Below are positions 11,210-23,449 of a stretch of DNA of 64,000 nucleotides, one piece after another. Made by a program: the position numbers and the translations under genes. Every line of letters begins with the position of its first letter. The stretch's first letter is position 1. The notes below the pieces were generated by a model that was not told the DNA's origin, searched no databases, and saw only the letters and a program-made list of their open reading frames with translations. Source of the stretch: Bryopsis sp. KO-2023 (Eukaryota > Chlorophyta > Ulvophyceae > Bryopsidales > Bryopsidaceae); NCBI GenBank assembly GCA_030272585.1, contig BSYQ01000003.1, positions 3,596,001 through 3,660,000 of the forward strand. Reading direction: 5' to 3'.

Positions 11210-13208
11210 TTTGCTTCCCCTTCTTTTTTTGGTTCAGAATTCCAAAAAGAAAAAAAAAAACTGCAAAGGGACGTTCGAAGGGATAAAATTTGCTGCGAAA
11301 AAACTGCTGAAATATATATCATCTTCTTGAACTGGATTTTTTGGAAGGGGGTTTGGAGTGTGGTGGGTCTATCTCGGATGAAACTTAATCCGTGAAAGGG
11401 GCTGGAAAAGCTGGTCTTGGCTGGATTCAAAAAAAACAAAAAACATTACTCTTGTTTTTGGTTTCGGTGGATGATACTGAGGAGGGGGGTTCCACAAGCT
11501 GTTTTTTTTTCCCTTCGATCGAAACGTTTTTCCTGGTTTGAAAATGCAGTGTAGAAACATGGATTGAAGTGAAAGCTGGTCATTTCTCAAAAGGCAGAAA
11601 AAATATATATATACTTGTTGGACATGAGCCATTATTCTGGCTGGGAGGAGTGGGCTGAAAAATTAATACAGACGATGGATGGATTTTTTTTCCAAAAGGG
11701 AGGAAAGGGAAAAGGAGGAAAATGTAATTTCGGGCGCTGTCATAGAATTTCAGGGAAAAGACTTGAACAAAAATAGAAGATGTATGAATCGAGGATAGTG
11801 GGAACTGAAAACGTTGTAGGAAGAATTTCAGGGAAAAAACTTGAAGAAAAAAATAGAAGATGTATGAATGGGTTTTGTGGGAAGGGGACAGACTGCTTTA
11901 ATAAATCACATTTTGGTCAAAATATCACATTGTGATATAGTAAGAATTTGAGATGTCATGTGTTTGTATGTTGTACATTGCACTTCAAATATATATATAT
12001 ATATATATAGTGCTGGTCGCACTGTCCCCTCCCTACGTTCACGATAATTCCTCCTCTTCATTTCACATTGTTAAAGTTGCAACCAAACTTTTTACACAGG
12101 TGTCCTTTTCCTTTCACAGCAACTCCTTTATCCTTTCTGGTTTCCTTTGGCTTTCCTTGACTAAACAGTTCACCGATTCATTCCAATAATTTCATTCACC
12201 CAAACCGATCATCATAGCTGCCGTTCAGAAACCCCAGTCCAACAACATAGAGATGTCATTTCTTCCACAAGTATATATCTTGGATTTTTATTCTTACAGC
12301 ATTCATACATTGAAGCCCAATACATAATGCAACACATTGCAAAAAAAGGGAAAGAAAAATCAAATCAAAGGCACAAGAATTTCAAACAAACACATTTTTA
12401 CAAGTCATCAAGCATCCCCTCAAAATCCAGTTGGCTATTATTATTTTTTTAAAGTGCTGTTGTAGACAGCACAATGCACCAGGGACAACACAGGGTGAAC
12501 GTAGTGTTACAGAGAAGCCCCTACTAATTCTAGAGTCCCGAATATATACGAAAACCGGAGGTACAACAACCAACCGGCTGTACTGCCACCACCTCACTTC
12601 AATCTCGGGTTGACAACAGTGCTGTTTTATGATGTCATCGATTGGCTTTGCTTGGATCTTGGACAAGAAATGTTCACACATCAGTGCTGGAGCCACCGTG
12701 TGTCAGCATTTTACAAAAAAAAGGCCGAAATTAAAATCACATGCTTTCTTTTTGATGGATCCACTTGTCTGAATTCTGGTGGGGTTTCCTGTGAGCTATT
12801 TTGGCAGTGAAACCCCCGAGTTTGCTGAACCATGTTTGCACCGAAACATGCAGTTTCCCCAATTTGTTGAAACGGGGAAAAATTGCTTCCCTGGAACTGA
12901 ATTTTGGTCTGACCTGGAGCTCAATGATCTCCATAGCGAAATCTACCAACCAGAAGAAAAGCGTCATTTGGTGGAGAAGCCACCAAATGGGTGAATGCAG
13001 CCAAGAGGGCGCTGGCTTATTTTTGAGGTTTGGGGAGCTGTTTCGAAGCGGCTGCAAATGAGGCGTACCCGTTACGTAATCGAAACAAACCACCCCGAAC
13101 AGCTCAAATAGACAAGGCGACACAAAAGACGCAAGTTTCTGTTCGTTTGGCTTTCGCGCAAAAAGAGACGCACAACACCGAACGAGGGGTTTAACGAAAA
13201 GTTGAAAA
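11210..13208. other. Spacer between kinase and MAPEG genes
   Basis: About 2 kb of AT-rich sequence: 3' UTR of the kinase gene, a (TA)n run near 11990-12010, an LTR-like dispersed repeat at 12458-12618 (listed separately), and the promoter of the MAPEG gene. No exon is supported. Confidence 0.5.
12458..12618 (+). repeat. Short LTR-like dispersed repeat, copy A
   Basis: A 161-base element that begins TGTTGT and ends ACAACA (6-base inverted termini) and is flanked on both sides by GTGC, a possible 4-base target-site duplication. It is clearly related, in opposite orientation, to 52271-52401: both share the stretch reading GTGTTACAGAGAAGCCCCT and the stretch reading CCACCTCACTTCAATCTCGG. Size and ends resemble a solo LTR of a very small retroelement (TRIM-like), but no primer-binding site or internal region is seen here. 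Confidence 0.6.
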
Positions 13209-13634
13209 ATGTCGGACTCCAACGAATATGGATACGTCGTCGCGACCCTGGGATTCGCAGCTGCGGTGAACTTGTGGATGGCGATCAGTGTTGGGAGAGC
13301 GAGGAAAAAGATCGGGTTGAACTATCCAAAGATGTTCGCCACCGGCGATTCGCCGGACGAAGTGAAATTCAACTGCACCCAGAGAGCGCATCAAAACCAC
13401 GTAGAGCAGGCACCGCTAGCGATGATCTGCATTGCAGCCTTGGGCGCGCAGAAGCCGGTCACTGCAGCGGCCCTCGGGATGGTATACACAATTGGGAGAA
13501 TCATTTACTTCAAGGGATACAGTTCGGGTAACGCCGACAAGAGAGGTCCGGGCGCCATTATTTCGTTTCTTGCGCTCGCGGGGGCGGTTGGGACGTCAAT
13601 GGTGACTGGGCTGCTGTCCTCCGGTTTATTTTGA
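13209..13634 (+). CDS. MAPEG family protein, microsomal glutathione S-transferase 3 type
   Basis: Single-exon gene of 141 residues. The sequence matches the MGST3 branch of MAPEG integral membrane proteins: an N-terminal EYGYVVATLGFAAAVNL helix, the cytosolic RARKKIGLNYPKMF loop, the hallmark FNCTQRAHQNHVE motif (glutathione-binding region in the family) and three more hydrophobic helices, with IGRIIYFKGYSSG typical of the fourth-helix approach. Family members conjugate or peroxidise lipid substrates with glutathione in the ER or outer mitochondrial membrane. Codon third positions are rich in G and C compared with flanking DNA, consistent with high expression. Intronless in an intron-rich neighbourhood. 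Confidence 0.93.
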   Translation: MSDSNEYGYVVATLGFAAAVNLWMAISVGRARKKIGLNYPKMFATGDSPDEVKFNCTQRAHQNHVEQAPLAMICIAALGAQKPVTAAALGMVYTIGRIIYFKGYSSGNADKRGPGAIISFLALAGAVGTSMVTGLLSSGLF

Positions 13635-16600
13635 ACCGCTGGGGTGGGCGTACTAGCGAATAAAAATGAAGGTCGCGTGATGCGATAATGGGGGGGGGGG
13701 CACTGTGGAACTTTTTTTTCTCCAGAATATATAGCGATGGGGCCGTTTTCCTGGAAGCAAAGAAACCTGGGTTTTTGGGTAGGTCAGGCAGTTTGTAGAA
13801 ATTCGATCCGTCTCCTTTCAAACAGAATGCAAACGTCAGCGATTGAAAGAATATCCTTGCCACAGACAAAATGTGGCCATCGCAGGCTAAACTTTTTTTA
13901 AAAGACACCCAACAAGATTGCATCCTTTCCCCCCTCTCAATCCTTGATTATTGTCGCCCAAATGCGACCCCCACCCCCCGCCCCTGCCCCTCGAAATAAT
14001 TGTGACTTCCACTCTCGCCCCCCAAAATTGTCTACCCCCCCCCCCCCCCCTTTGAAACAGGTCCATAGCCCTCCAAAAACCTTCCTAACCCTCCTCAGGC
14101 AAGATATGTCGGGAACCATGCTCCAAAAATACCAACCTTCTCTCTTCTCTTTTACCTCGAATAAATAAATTCGACCGTGAAAGATGCCTGGATGCGTCAG
14201 CAGCCCTGGGGCAAACACCATATAGTAGTGGCGCACTGCAAATAACTTAGCGTGCAGTGAATATTCATTTCCGTGTCCAACGGGGATGCTCCTCCAACCC
14301 CCACTCAAGTCCCCATCTTTCCACAACCCCAGGGTTTGCTCGACTGGCCTTGCTAGGGCCATGAGGAGATCAAATGTAGCAAAACGGTCCATAATTTGCC
14401 CTATTTTCCCCTTAATTCTCGACTTGACATTGACTCGGCACTGACTTGAAAAAAGTCTGACATCCAGGCATCCATTCGCATCTCAACCCCCCAAAAAGCA
14501 TGCTCTTTTTTCCACTTTATGACCTTGTTCTTACCTTTTTTTGTTTCCCAATTTTTCCCCCTTGTGGAGAAAAACAATGATAATAATAATTAAAAAAAAA
14601 CATTTTCGTTGCAACTATTTTCGTTTTCCCCCCTGTTTCTTTTTTTTTCTTTTCGGTTTTTCTTGTTGATTCCTTGGCCCTTTCTTTTTGTGGTGATTTT
14701 TTTTCCCTTTTCTTGTTTTTTCCCTCCTTCCATCCACAACTCCATCAAATAATAGCTTGGGGGCAAATCTGCTCAGCATATCTGCCACACTTCTCGCTCT
14801 TCCCTTTTTTTTTCCTTGAAAAAATTCTTTGTTTTGCTTTTTGTTTTTTTTCTTTCTTTTCCCCTCCTCTGGGTCCTGTTCTTTCTTTCCAAAATGGATA
14901 ACATAATTTCCCTCCTCTCTCCCCCCCCCCTATTTTTTCCCCCTAAATAGAGGAAATAACACCTAATCGTTGGAGAATAACTTTAAAACAGAATTTCAGA
15001 ATCACAATCAGAATGTAAAAAACAAATGTACATGCAGACATAATCGATAAGCAAGGAGGGGGGAAAAAGAAAAGCAAACAGTGAAAGAACCAGAAAAAAG
15101 AAAAAAAACAAGATAATCAATATTGACAGCCATTCCGGAACAAATTGAAGCTACATTGTTTCCAATTTTCTTTTTCTTTTTTTTCCTCCTCTTTAAGCCG
15201 CCTCTTTTCCATCCACCCAATTTTTTTTCTGCTTCGAAATTCAAATTTCCTGTTACAAGGTCCCATCACCCAAGCATGGGAAAACGATCAACCAAAAGCA
15301 GATTCACCAGAAAGAAAAACAAACAAACAAAACAGACAAAAGATATGTGAAATAAGACTGAATCCATGGTAAGAAAGAGGAAAAAAATATATATATGTAC
15401 ATATACATACACATATTTTTTTTTGTTCATTGAACACAAACCACCCCTTGCCAGCTTGGAAAAGGCGAACACCAACGATCCCTTTTTTCCCCCTCTTTTT
15501 TTCTTTTTCTTTTTTTTTTCATCCTATGTTTTATCTTTTTTTTTCCTTTTTTTTATGTAATAACTGACATGGTCACGATTGTCTGGTTATGCTTCCTATC
15601 TCTTTTCTACAAATTTACATTTCTAAAAACGGAAAAGAAAAAAGAAAAGGCACCCACACCCACCCACCCACCCACCCACACAGCCCGCACACAAACAGCC
15701 ACCAGAAACCTCCTTAAAATTTATTTTGTTTTTGTTTTTGTTTTTATATATCCTTCCCCAACACTCTTCCCTTTTTTATATATGTAAGTATATATTTTCC
15801 TCTCTCTGGCAAAAAAAGAAATGAAAAAAAAGGAGACTCAACCACTCCAATGAGGTATCGACTGAAAGCACCGCTGCACATCCAGAATCTATCCTTAAAT
15901 TGTTTCTCAGAAATCTACAATTTCCTGCAGATTTCAGAGAAAAAGCCTTTTTTTTCTGTCCAATGGTCATCCTATCGATCAGGGTGGGAAAAAAGTGTAG
16001 AGAAGAAAGCAAGCTGTTCGATCCCCCCCCCCCCCTCCTATCCTCTTCAATCACCCCCCCCCCTTCTGTTTATCTTGTCCCTTTTTCCTTCTCGAAACCA
16101 TCGCACCACTCATTTCCTTCCGCCCCCCACCCCATTTTTTTCCCCAAAAAAACTCTTTCCACAATTCTGAGAATGCAGTCCCTTTCCAGAAAAAAAAAAG
16201 AAAACCACATCTGTAATAAATAAACATACGCGATGCCGATATTTCAAGCCCCCCCCCCCAAACACCCAATCTCCTCCCTACCTTTTCCCTTTTTTTTTGT
16301 TTTTTGCCTTTCCCAGATCTTTTTTTAAATAAAAAAGAATATCAAAGCACACATATATCCTCAAACAACAAATCCCCGGTGACCGAAGAAACTCAAATTT
16401 AAAAAAATATAGAAATGATTCGACAGGAAATTGAACAGAATGCAAACGAGGTTTTTCCTATCGAGATGCCTATGCATGTGTGTACGCGCGTGTGTAGGTG
16501 CATGTGCATGAGTGCGCATGTAATATGTGGTTTTACTCCAGAGAAATTCAGGATCCACCGATGTTTGGAAGCGATGCCAGTAACGATTCTCGGCACCAAG

Positions 16601-17012
16601 GTGCCTGGGACCCTCCCACGCAAGACAGTGTGGCGTTCACCGTATGCTCCAATGCATTTTCCGAGAATTTTCTGGCGAAAAGCGGACATTCGTATCCCAA
16701 AGGTATATAGCCTCCTCGAGAAACCTGGCGGATTCCCCCCGAAACAAAAAAAAAGGAAAAGATGGTAAATTAAACGGGAGGAAAAAAGCAAACGAAATAT
16801 CGATCTGAACGTACGTCTGCTTGTGTGGGTCGGAAATCAAAATCGACAAGGTAGGATATTATAACACGTTTCCATGAACGAATTGCACCCAGCCTTTTGG
16901 CCGTGTGTGAAATAGTTTCAATTTCCATATATAGAACAGGTAAACCAAACAAGACAGTTTTTCTGGTCCCAATCGAATCAAAAAAATGAAAAGAAAAAAA
17001 AACACCACTGAC
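13635..17012. other. Low-complexity convergent spacer, pyrimidine-rich
   Basis: More than 3 kb between the MAPEG and GT14 genes, dominated by T, C and A runs, including C runs near 14034-14050 and 16023-16036, a CCCA-type microsatellite at about 15650-15682 and (TA)n near 15388. The only part with normal composition is 16540-16710, open on both strands, which could be a terminal exon of the GT14 gene or an independent exon. The 3' end of GT14 also falls here. Confidence 0.5.
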
Positions 17013-20000
17013 CCAGTCATCTGAAGCTGCTGTGCCCGATCCAGTGAATTTACGGTCAATCGGTTTGCCATCATTTCCTGTTTCCATGCATTCTTGGGAC
17101 AGCTCGGCACTTCCTCCTCCAGTGTTTTCGAAATCGAACAATTCCAAAGCAGATCTTCGGGCTAAAACGGGATCACATGGAGGCCACGCTCCATTCAGAA
17201 TTCTGAAAAAAAAGAAAGAAAAGGAAAAAAAAAAGATCAACACATTTCCCCTGTTAGTTTCTTCCCAACCAATCCATCCGACATAAACCATTAAACCTTT
17301 CGTCACTTGCATCCTTGATCTTTCGAGGCATTTCGGGAAGACCAGGCCCGTACTGTTATGAATGATTTTTTCACCCCTCCTTCAAAATATTAGATGTCGG
17401 TTTTGAGAAAAACGTTCATTACAACTCAACAGTTTGGCGTTTTCCCGGAAATGCCTTTTGGAATCAACTGGATTTGTGACGCTGTTGAGCCCTCACCGTT
17501 CGAACAAGCCAGTGGTGACATTGTCTTTGGTGAACGTGCCTGGGTGCCAACCCTGTTGGGACCAGTCCGTCCAGGTTCCAGTCCCCAGACAATCCGTCTA
17601 CAGCAAAAAAAAAAGGTAAATGTTGAAATACATATATAGTTTACCTTCAAAATTACCTCAAAATTACCTCAAGTCCCCTACTTCAAAACAGCCCTTCCTC
17701 ATGTCAGACAAAAATGAGGTATTCAATTCTTACAAAAGTACACAGGGTGCGAAAGAAAAAAACACTGGAAATGGCGAATTGATTTTTTTTTCTCTCTTTT
17801 TCCCAGATCAATGTTGTTTTTCTGAAAGCCTACAAAAATGGTAACAAACGCAAGTATTGTCAATTTCCCCCCCTCCCCCCCCCCTTGCTCCTACCTGATC
17901 ATCCAAATTATAGGAAGCCAGCAAAGTGGGGATGTAGTGCTCGTCACTGACGCAAATGTGCTTTCCGTAGGACCAGCAATATCTCTTGAAAACCTCCTTC
18001 ACGTGGTGGTCCTCCACGACCAGCTCCGCATGGGCCCGATTCAATACGAACCACTGTTGGCTCTTCCGCCAATGCTGCTGATTCAAGTGAGATGTCTCCA
18101 TTTTTGCTTTCCATCTGCACAATCGAAAACCCAACCGTCAGCGTACAAAGCAACACAGGGCCGTCTTTTTTTTTCCCCCTTGGTGTGGATTGATTCAGGG
18201 AACAGTCTTTCCTATTGACTTCCTTGCCTGGTCGGACATGCGAACACCAAAGTGTCTGTGTGAATGAGTGGTGGTTAGGTTTGATCACTTTGATCATAAA
18301 ATTTTCTTGTTCTTCCCCCTCCCCCCCCCTTTCCTTCAAACTCAAATTTCCTGTTCAGAGCACTGACCTCCACAACTCCAATCGGCCAGGATCTCTGGTC
18401 ACGCACGCATGTATTCTGGATTTGCTCTCATAAATCGCCTGGGCATACACCACCTCTGGGGGATGCACCGGCACGCACGCCTCCGAGAGCAGCACAAATT
18501 TCTGGTTCCGTGGGTCCTTCAATGCTTGCGCCAACAGCTTGAATTCTGCCAGCACCAGAGTGTGCAATGCAAAGCCGTTTGTGCAATTGACGGGGTCGGC
18601 CACTTGTAGCCCAGAGAACAGGCTGTCCTCCGGGAAGGTGTAGCCTGGTTGAGCGTGAACGTATATCGAGAAGAGATCCTGGTTTCGATATACGTCTGGC
18701 CCATAGAATGGGGCTGCCCAATAAAAAAAATAAAAAAGCAGAAATGAATAAAATGATGATGGAGCTGTCGAAAAAGAAAAAAGGAAACATGAAAAAAAAA
18801 TATAATAGAGGAATCCTGAAGCTATGACAGAAGATGAATGACAATGGCCTGTGGCTAAACACTCGATTTGTTTGATTTGTTAATTCCTTTTTTTTAAATC
18901 TTTTATGTTTCTCAATCTCTATACATATACATACTTGAAAAAAATAAGAAAAATAAAAGGCTCTCTATACTATATATGTTTTAAAAGAATAAAAAATAAT
19001 GGCTGACTTGATTTTCTTCATTTTTTTTTTGTTTACTTTTCTTTATTTTCAAGAAGAAATACAGCTTCTATTCCATTCTTTTTTCTTTCTTTTTTTTTTC
19101 CTTGGGGGGGAGAGGCTGAACCAAGGCGATTCAACACCTACTGTTGAGTAATCGATCGCTCTCAGCCGCCAACAGCTCCCTCTCTGATGGACATCCCAAG
19201 GAATCTCCTTTGCCTCCTGTGCCGTTTTTGGAAGATGACGTGCCCTTCTCCATTGCAAGAAGCCGCCTCTTTTTCACGTGCGGGTAAGAAGTGCTCCTGT
19301 ATTTGGAGGGCGGAACCAGGCCATGCTGAATTTTGTATCCAGGATATCGAGTTTCGTCCAAACCAGGGACGGAGGGGTGCAAAGGACCCCCCACCACTTT
19401 TTCGAGATCGATGGGTTGGGTTTTCACCGCGGGTTTTTTCAGTTTCAGCTTGGCGGCACCCTCCAAGAAGGATCGCCATATCAGCTCATTGTGGATCGCT
19501 GCTTTAGTCAGGAACATCAGTGCGACCTGTCGCACATCAGCAGACACCAGATGAGCCTTTCCTATTATCTGCTTTTCTATTCAAAAAACGAAAATCGACT
19601 TTTTTTTTTTAAATAGAAAAAAAGTTGATTTTCGTTGGTTAAAACACATCATTGACTGTCTGCTTTAGTCATTCGGGCGCTCATAAAACCCGTCCTCCAA
19701 GAAAAAATATGACACCAACCCTGGCAGGTTAGTAAAGAAATCATAAAAACAGGGTTTTTCAACATTAATTCACTCACTTTGCCCTTTCGACCGTGCGTAG
19801 AAAATTTCGAAAAACATGTATTGCACACACACACACACCTTTGGATGCTCTCCAGGGTCCGCATACTCGAGCCCATCCAAAGTCGAATCTTCTTCAATGT
19901 CTTCCTTAACATCACCACCTGGGGGAAAAAAAATAAAAAAAATACAGACATTCCAGTCAGCATCGAAATGAAAAAGCCTCACATAGAACCACACACAAGA

Positions 20001-21102
20001 ACTTCGAGAAATGGCGGCCCGATGACTACTCCAACTAAAGACTGAATTTCACCACCACATCCACATGTTGTGATTATTCCCTTCTTTCTTTCGGATATGT
20101 AAAAATCAAAAACCCATACTAAGGCTGAGAAGCCAATCTGCTGCACAAATGAGAGATATGGGCCGATTTTACATGTGTTGGATTTCCAGAATCGATATAA
20201 TTTGTGATTAGAATAACCGGCACCCGTTGATTGATGCAATGCATCTTTTTTTAAAAATAGCGAAAATGGGGTGGTAATTTTTTGTCGATTTTACCTGATA
20301 AAGAACCCGTGTGGGGTCGATCCTGGGAAGGATCTTGGGATCTTTTATGGCCTTGATCCTCGTTTATCTGAATTTGGTCTAGCCGCACCGCTTCCCCTGA
20401 TGATACATGGGCGGAGCTGTATAGCACAAAATCGAACACAAAAAATTCAATCAATTCGTGCAAAACATCCTGGGCAAAGGATCCACTGAAAAAAAATAAA
20501 AAAATCCATCCTCTCCCTGAGAAACCGCCAAAGCATTCCATCGCTTCGTATTTCGTTACGGTTTGAAGCTTCCATAATAAAGGGCTTCAAGGTTCAAAAG
20601 TATAACACAGATAAAAAATATATATTATGAGCAATCAAAAATCAACATCTGCGGTTGGTTGAAAGCACACTGTGTTGAGCTCACCCTACTCCAGCAGCTG
20701 ACTTCACCCCATTCCTCCTCTGCAACCAAAAATGAACCAGCCACGATCAGCCCAAGGCCCGACAATGCAGGAAATCTCTTGCGTTCCGAGACATCCCTTC
20801 TTTCGGAAAAGGTGTGATAATTGATTTGTGTATTTTCCAAAACGGAAAGGAAATTCCAGTTCGGGAGCAGAGTCGCGGGGAGAAAAAGCTCGATGCTTTT
20901 GCGTTCGTCGCCAGAAATGCAAAAGCGAATAGCTGATAAGCAAGACAAACAAAAATTGAACCCATACCGCATGAACTCGAGGTGCCAGAGTCAGGAAACG
21001 ACTCAAGGCGAAAATCACCACCGCTACCATCAACACCATTCTGAGCAGCTTCCAGGAACCGCTAGCTTGAGCCCGCGAGGACCCATTGGGTTGTCGACGC
21101 AT
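17013..21102 (-). CDS. GT14 (core-2/I-branching type) glycosyltransferase, type II membrane protein
   Basis: Nine minus-strand exons: 21102-20968, 20719-20685, 20485-20295, 19918-19839, 19526-19142, 18713-18368, 18114-17895, 17597-17497 and 17202-17013, all in phase, 561 residues plus an undetermined C-terminus. A single signal-anchor helix (LLRMVLMVAVVIFALSRFL) after a short basic N-terminus predicts a type II Golgi enzyme. Then comes a weakly conserved stem and the GT14 domain: VALMFLTKAAIHNELIWRSF, LFSIYVHAQPGY, a LKDPRNQKFVLLSEACVPVH motif, QQWFVLNRAHAELVVED, SDEHYIPTLLAS (its Glu is the expected catalytic base) and the WTDWSQQGWHPGTF motif. A basic, Gly/Ser insert of about 100 residues (19150-19450) splits the domain. 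After residue 561 either a short extra exon or read-through to a stop near 16771 is possible. The sugar donor is probably a UDP-sugar by family; acceptor unknown. Confidence 0.88.
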
Positions 21103-22390
21103 CTTGAAAACTCCCGCGCTATTCTCGCACGGCAAGATGGGCAGACGAAGTTAAAAGGAGAAAAAAAACAGAACTGTTTTTTTGTATTTTTTTCTTTCGG
21201 TACCAAGCGACCTTTCGTGGCGCAAAAGCTGAAGCTTTCGCTACGTCTTTTTTTTTTTCAACTTTGTTTTTCTCTCTCTCTCTCTTTCCTGTTTTTTTTT
21301 TCAAGTCGAGGAAATCCTGCTCGGCTTCAGCGGGAGAAAAAAACAAAAACAAACGGTCCGTCCAAATACGAAGCTTTTACGTTTCGTATCCTAAGCCAAG
21401 AAAAAAGGATATATTTCTTTTCTTTTTTCCTGTCTTCCACTCTTTTTTTTTATCGTCTATTTTGCGCTTTTTTTTTCCGTCTTTTTCCTTTGAGAAGGGC
21501 TCTCACTTTCCGCAACGAGAAACCTGGTGATGGGGGAGAAAACGGGAGACCTCTTTTTTTTTCTTGACGTGCAAGCAGAAAAACAGCGAATTTGTCGAAC
21601 TCCGAAATCGAGTTCCACGACGCGCGTGCCAACCGTTTATTTATTGATGACTTTTTCAGTCATGTTTGCTGTCGTACGGTCAAAAAGTACGACAGTCACA
21701 ATTTTTGTTTTCTTTCTCCAGTGGTTTTGGAAAAGATACAGTTTTACAGATCCCAAGGCTAGAGTCGTCTCGTCTTTTTCCTTAAACAATTCCTTTTTCG
21801 TTTTCTTGCTTCTTTTTTTTTTTTTTGGTCGAAAACAGCCCCCTAATTCACACAGACAATTTTCTTCGTTATCACAAGCCCCTCCCAGTTTTCCCCCCCA
21901 AAAAAACCAAATTTTTTTGTTGATCCCTTGCCACATTTGCCTCATTTTACATAGATTTCTCAACCACCTCTCAGACTTGTCGAAAACACCCCCACCTGAT
22001 CCTACCCCTAAACTCCCTTTTTTCTTTTTTCCAACCCTGCCCAAACCCTTCTAAAAATTTTAATCCACCCACTTGGATTAGTCCACCAAAAGCCTTCCCA
22101 ATTTCACCCCCCCAGGATCCATTCTCCAGTAACTAATGCCATTCTCTGATTTTTTCAACCAGGGAACTCTCCAGTTGCTGTCGGTTGCACCAGAGATTTG
22201 CCTTCTTCCCCAAACTCCACCTTTTTTCTGTGTGTGTGAGTGCATTCACATAACTTTTCATACAGCTCTATTCTTTCCCCAACACTAAATTTAGAGGGGG
22301 ACGGGGGGGTCATCGAGAAAAAGGCAACCTCCACACCCACCGACCACCCGATTTTTCAAATTCCCTTTTTCAATCTTCCTCCCACTCCCT
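21103..22390. other. Spacer between PAPS transporter and GT14 genes
   Basis: Contains the GT14 promoter and, at its right end, the 3' UTR of the transporter gene. The stretch is T/C-rich on the plus strand, with long T runs. No exon supported. Confidence 0.5.
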
Positions 22391-23449
22391 TTACTTGTCT
22401 GATGCAGCTTCGGTGGTCAAGGGTTGTTTCTCTTCGTCGGCCAACTCGGGTTCCGCCTTCACCTCCGCCCCCGACTCTTTCTTTTTTTTGGAAAACGTTT
22501 TGAAGTAGAGGGCCCCGAACACCAGGGCAGTCCCAGCCCATTGCCCCAAAGACAGCGGATGCACGAACAAAATGCAGGAAAGCAAAATCGACATGAATTG
22601 CCGGGTGGTCATCACCGTAGCAAACAGCAGGGGGCCGTAGGCCTTGATGGTGTGGTAAATGAATAGCTGCCCCATCGTTGCAGTCAGGGACAGCAGGAAT
22701 ATCGACTTCAAAGCTGCTGGGTGGGTGGTTACGAAGTCCAGGGCTGACCAGAGGTGGCCGGAGGTGATCAACCCGAAGAGGCTCTGTGCCACCGCTGTCA
22801 GCTGCACATAGAACACCTGGTTGAAGATGGTCATGTTGAACCCCTTGAAGAGGCGCGCTTGAAAGTTGGAGGTGAAGCCATCGAAACCCAAGTATCCCAG
22901 CATGAGCATCAACCCCATCATCATGTTGGACGAAGAGTCGTCAGCCTTTTTGGACTTGATCTCTCCCGTCAACAAGAACAGGGAGCACCCCGCCATGACC
23001 ATCGCTCCCACCAAGTAGTCCTTCACCCCATACTTGTTGCGCAGAATGAATCCACCCCAAATCATCACCGGGATCATTTTTGCACTCTTTCCGAGCGTCT
23101 GCATGGGGAAACTCAAATACTTGAGAGCTTCGTACTGACAGGTCGTCGCCACGACGTTCGAGAAAGAGATGGCGAAGTATGAGTAAATGGGAGCCACGGG
23201 CTTGACCTCCAAGTTCATCGACAGCAGCGCAACCAGCGCCACGACCGTCGTCACCGTCCGGTTGCAGAGGACCAAAAATAGAGACTCCTTGAACAGGGCT
23301 CCATCGGGAGCGAAAGGTTCCGCCATGATGCGCTCCTGCAGCATTCCATACGCGACCAAGCATCCAAAGATCCCAGTGACGCACCAAGACACGTGCAGGG
23401 TATTGTTTCCCTTGATGGTCGCCCACGCGCTGTGGACGGGGGCAAACAT
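22391..23449 (-). CDS. Nucleotide-sugar transporter family, PAPS transporter 1 (SLC35B2) type
   Basis: Intronless gene of 352 residues. About ten hydrophobic segments and the UAA/SLC35B signature motifs: GMLQERIMAE near the N-terminus, LFLVLCNRTVT, the TCQYEALKYLSFPMQTLGKS block, AKMIPVMIWGG, LGYLGFDGFTSNFQARLF and GQLFIYHTIKAYGPLLFATV followed by MTTRQFMSILLSC. These blocks match PAPST1/SLC35B2, which moves the sulfate donor PAPS from cytosol into the Golgi lumen in exchange for nucleotide. The C-terminal tail is Lys-rich then acidic (KTFSKKKKE), cytosolic. Third codon positions are G/C-rich. Its neighbour is a Golgi-type glycosyltransferase, so both may serve matrix polysaccharide or glycoprotein synthesis, though adjacency alone proves nothing in a eukaryote. 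Confidence 0.9.
   Translation of the reverse strand: MFAPVHSAWATIKGNNTLHVSWCVTGIFGCLVAYGMLQERIMAEPFAPDGALFKESLFLVLCNRTVTTVVALVALLSMNLEVKPVAPIYSYFAISFSNVVATTCQYEALKYLSFPMQTLGKSAKMIPVMIWGGFILRNKYGVKDYLVGAMVMAGCSLFLLTGEIKSKKADDSSSNMMMGLMLMLGYLGFDGFTSNFQARLFKGFNMTIFNQVFYVQLTAVAQSLFGLITSGHLWSALDFVTTHPAALKSIFLLSLTATMGQLFIYHTIKAYGPLLFATVMTTRQFMSILLSCILFVHPLSLGQWAGTALVFGALYFKTFSKKKKESGAEVKAEPELADEEKQPLTTEAASDK

Noticed and set aside
22754-23182. 142-codon plus-strand open frame rich in His, Arg and Gln
   Set aside because: Antisense shadow of the G/C-rich transporter gene.
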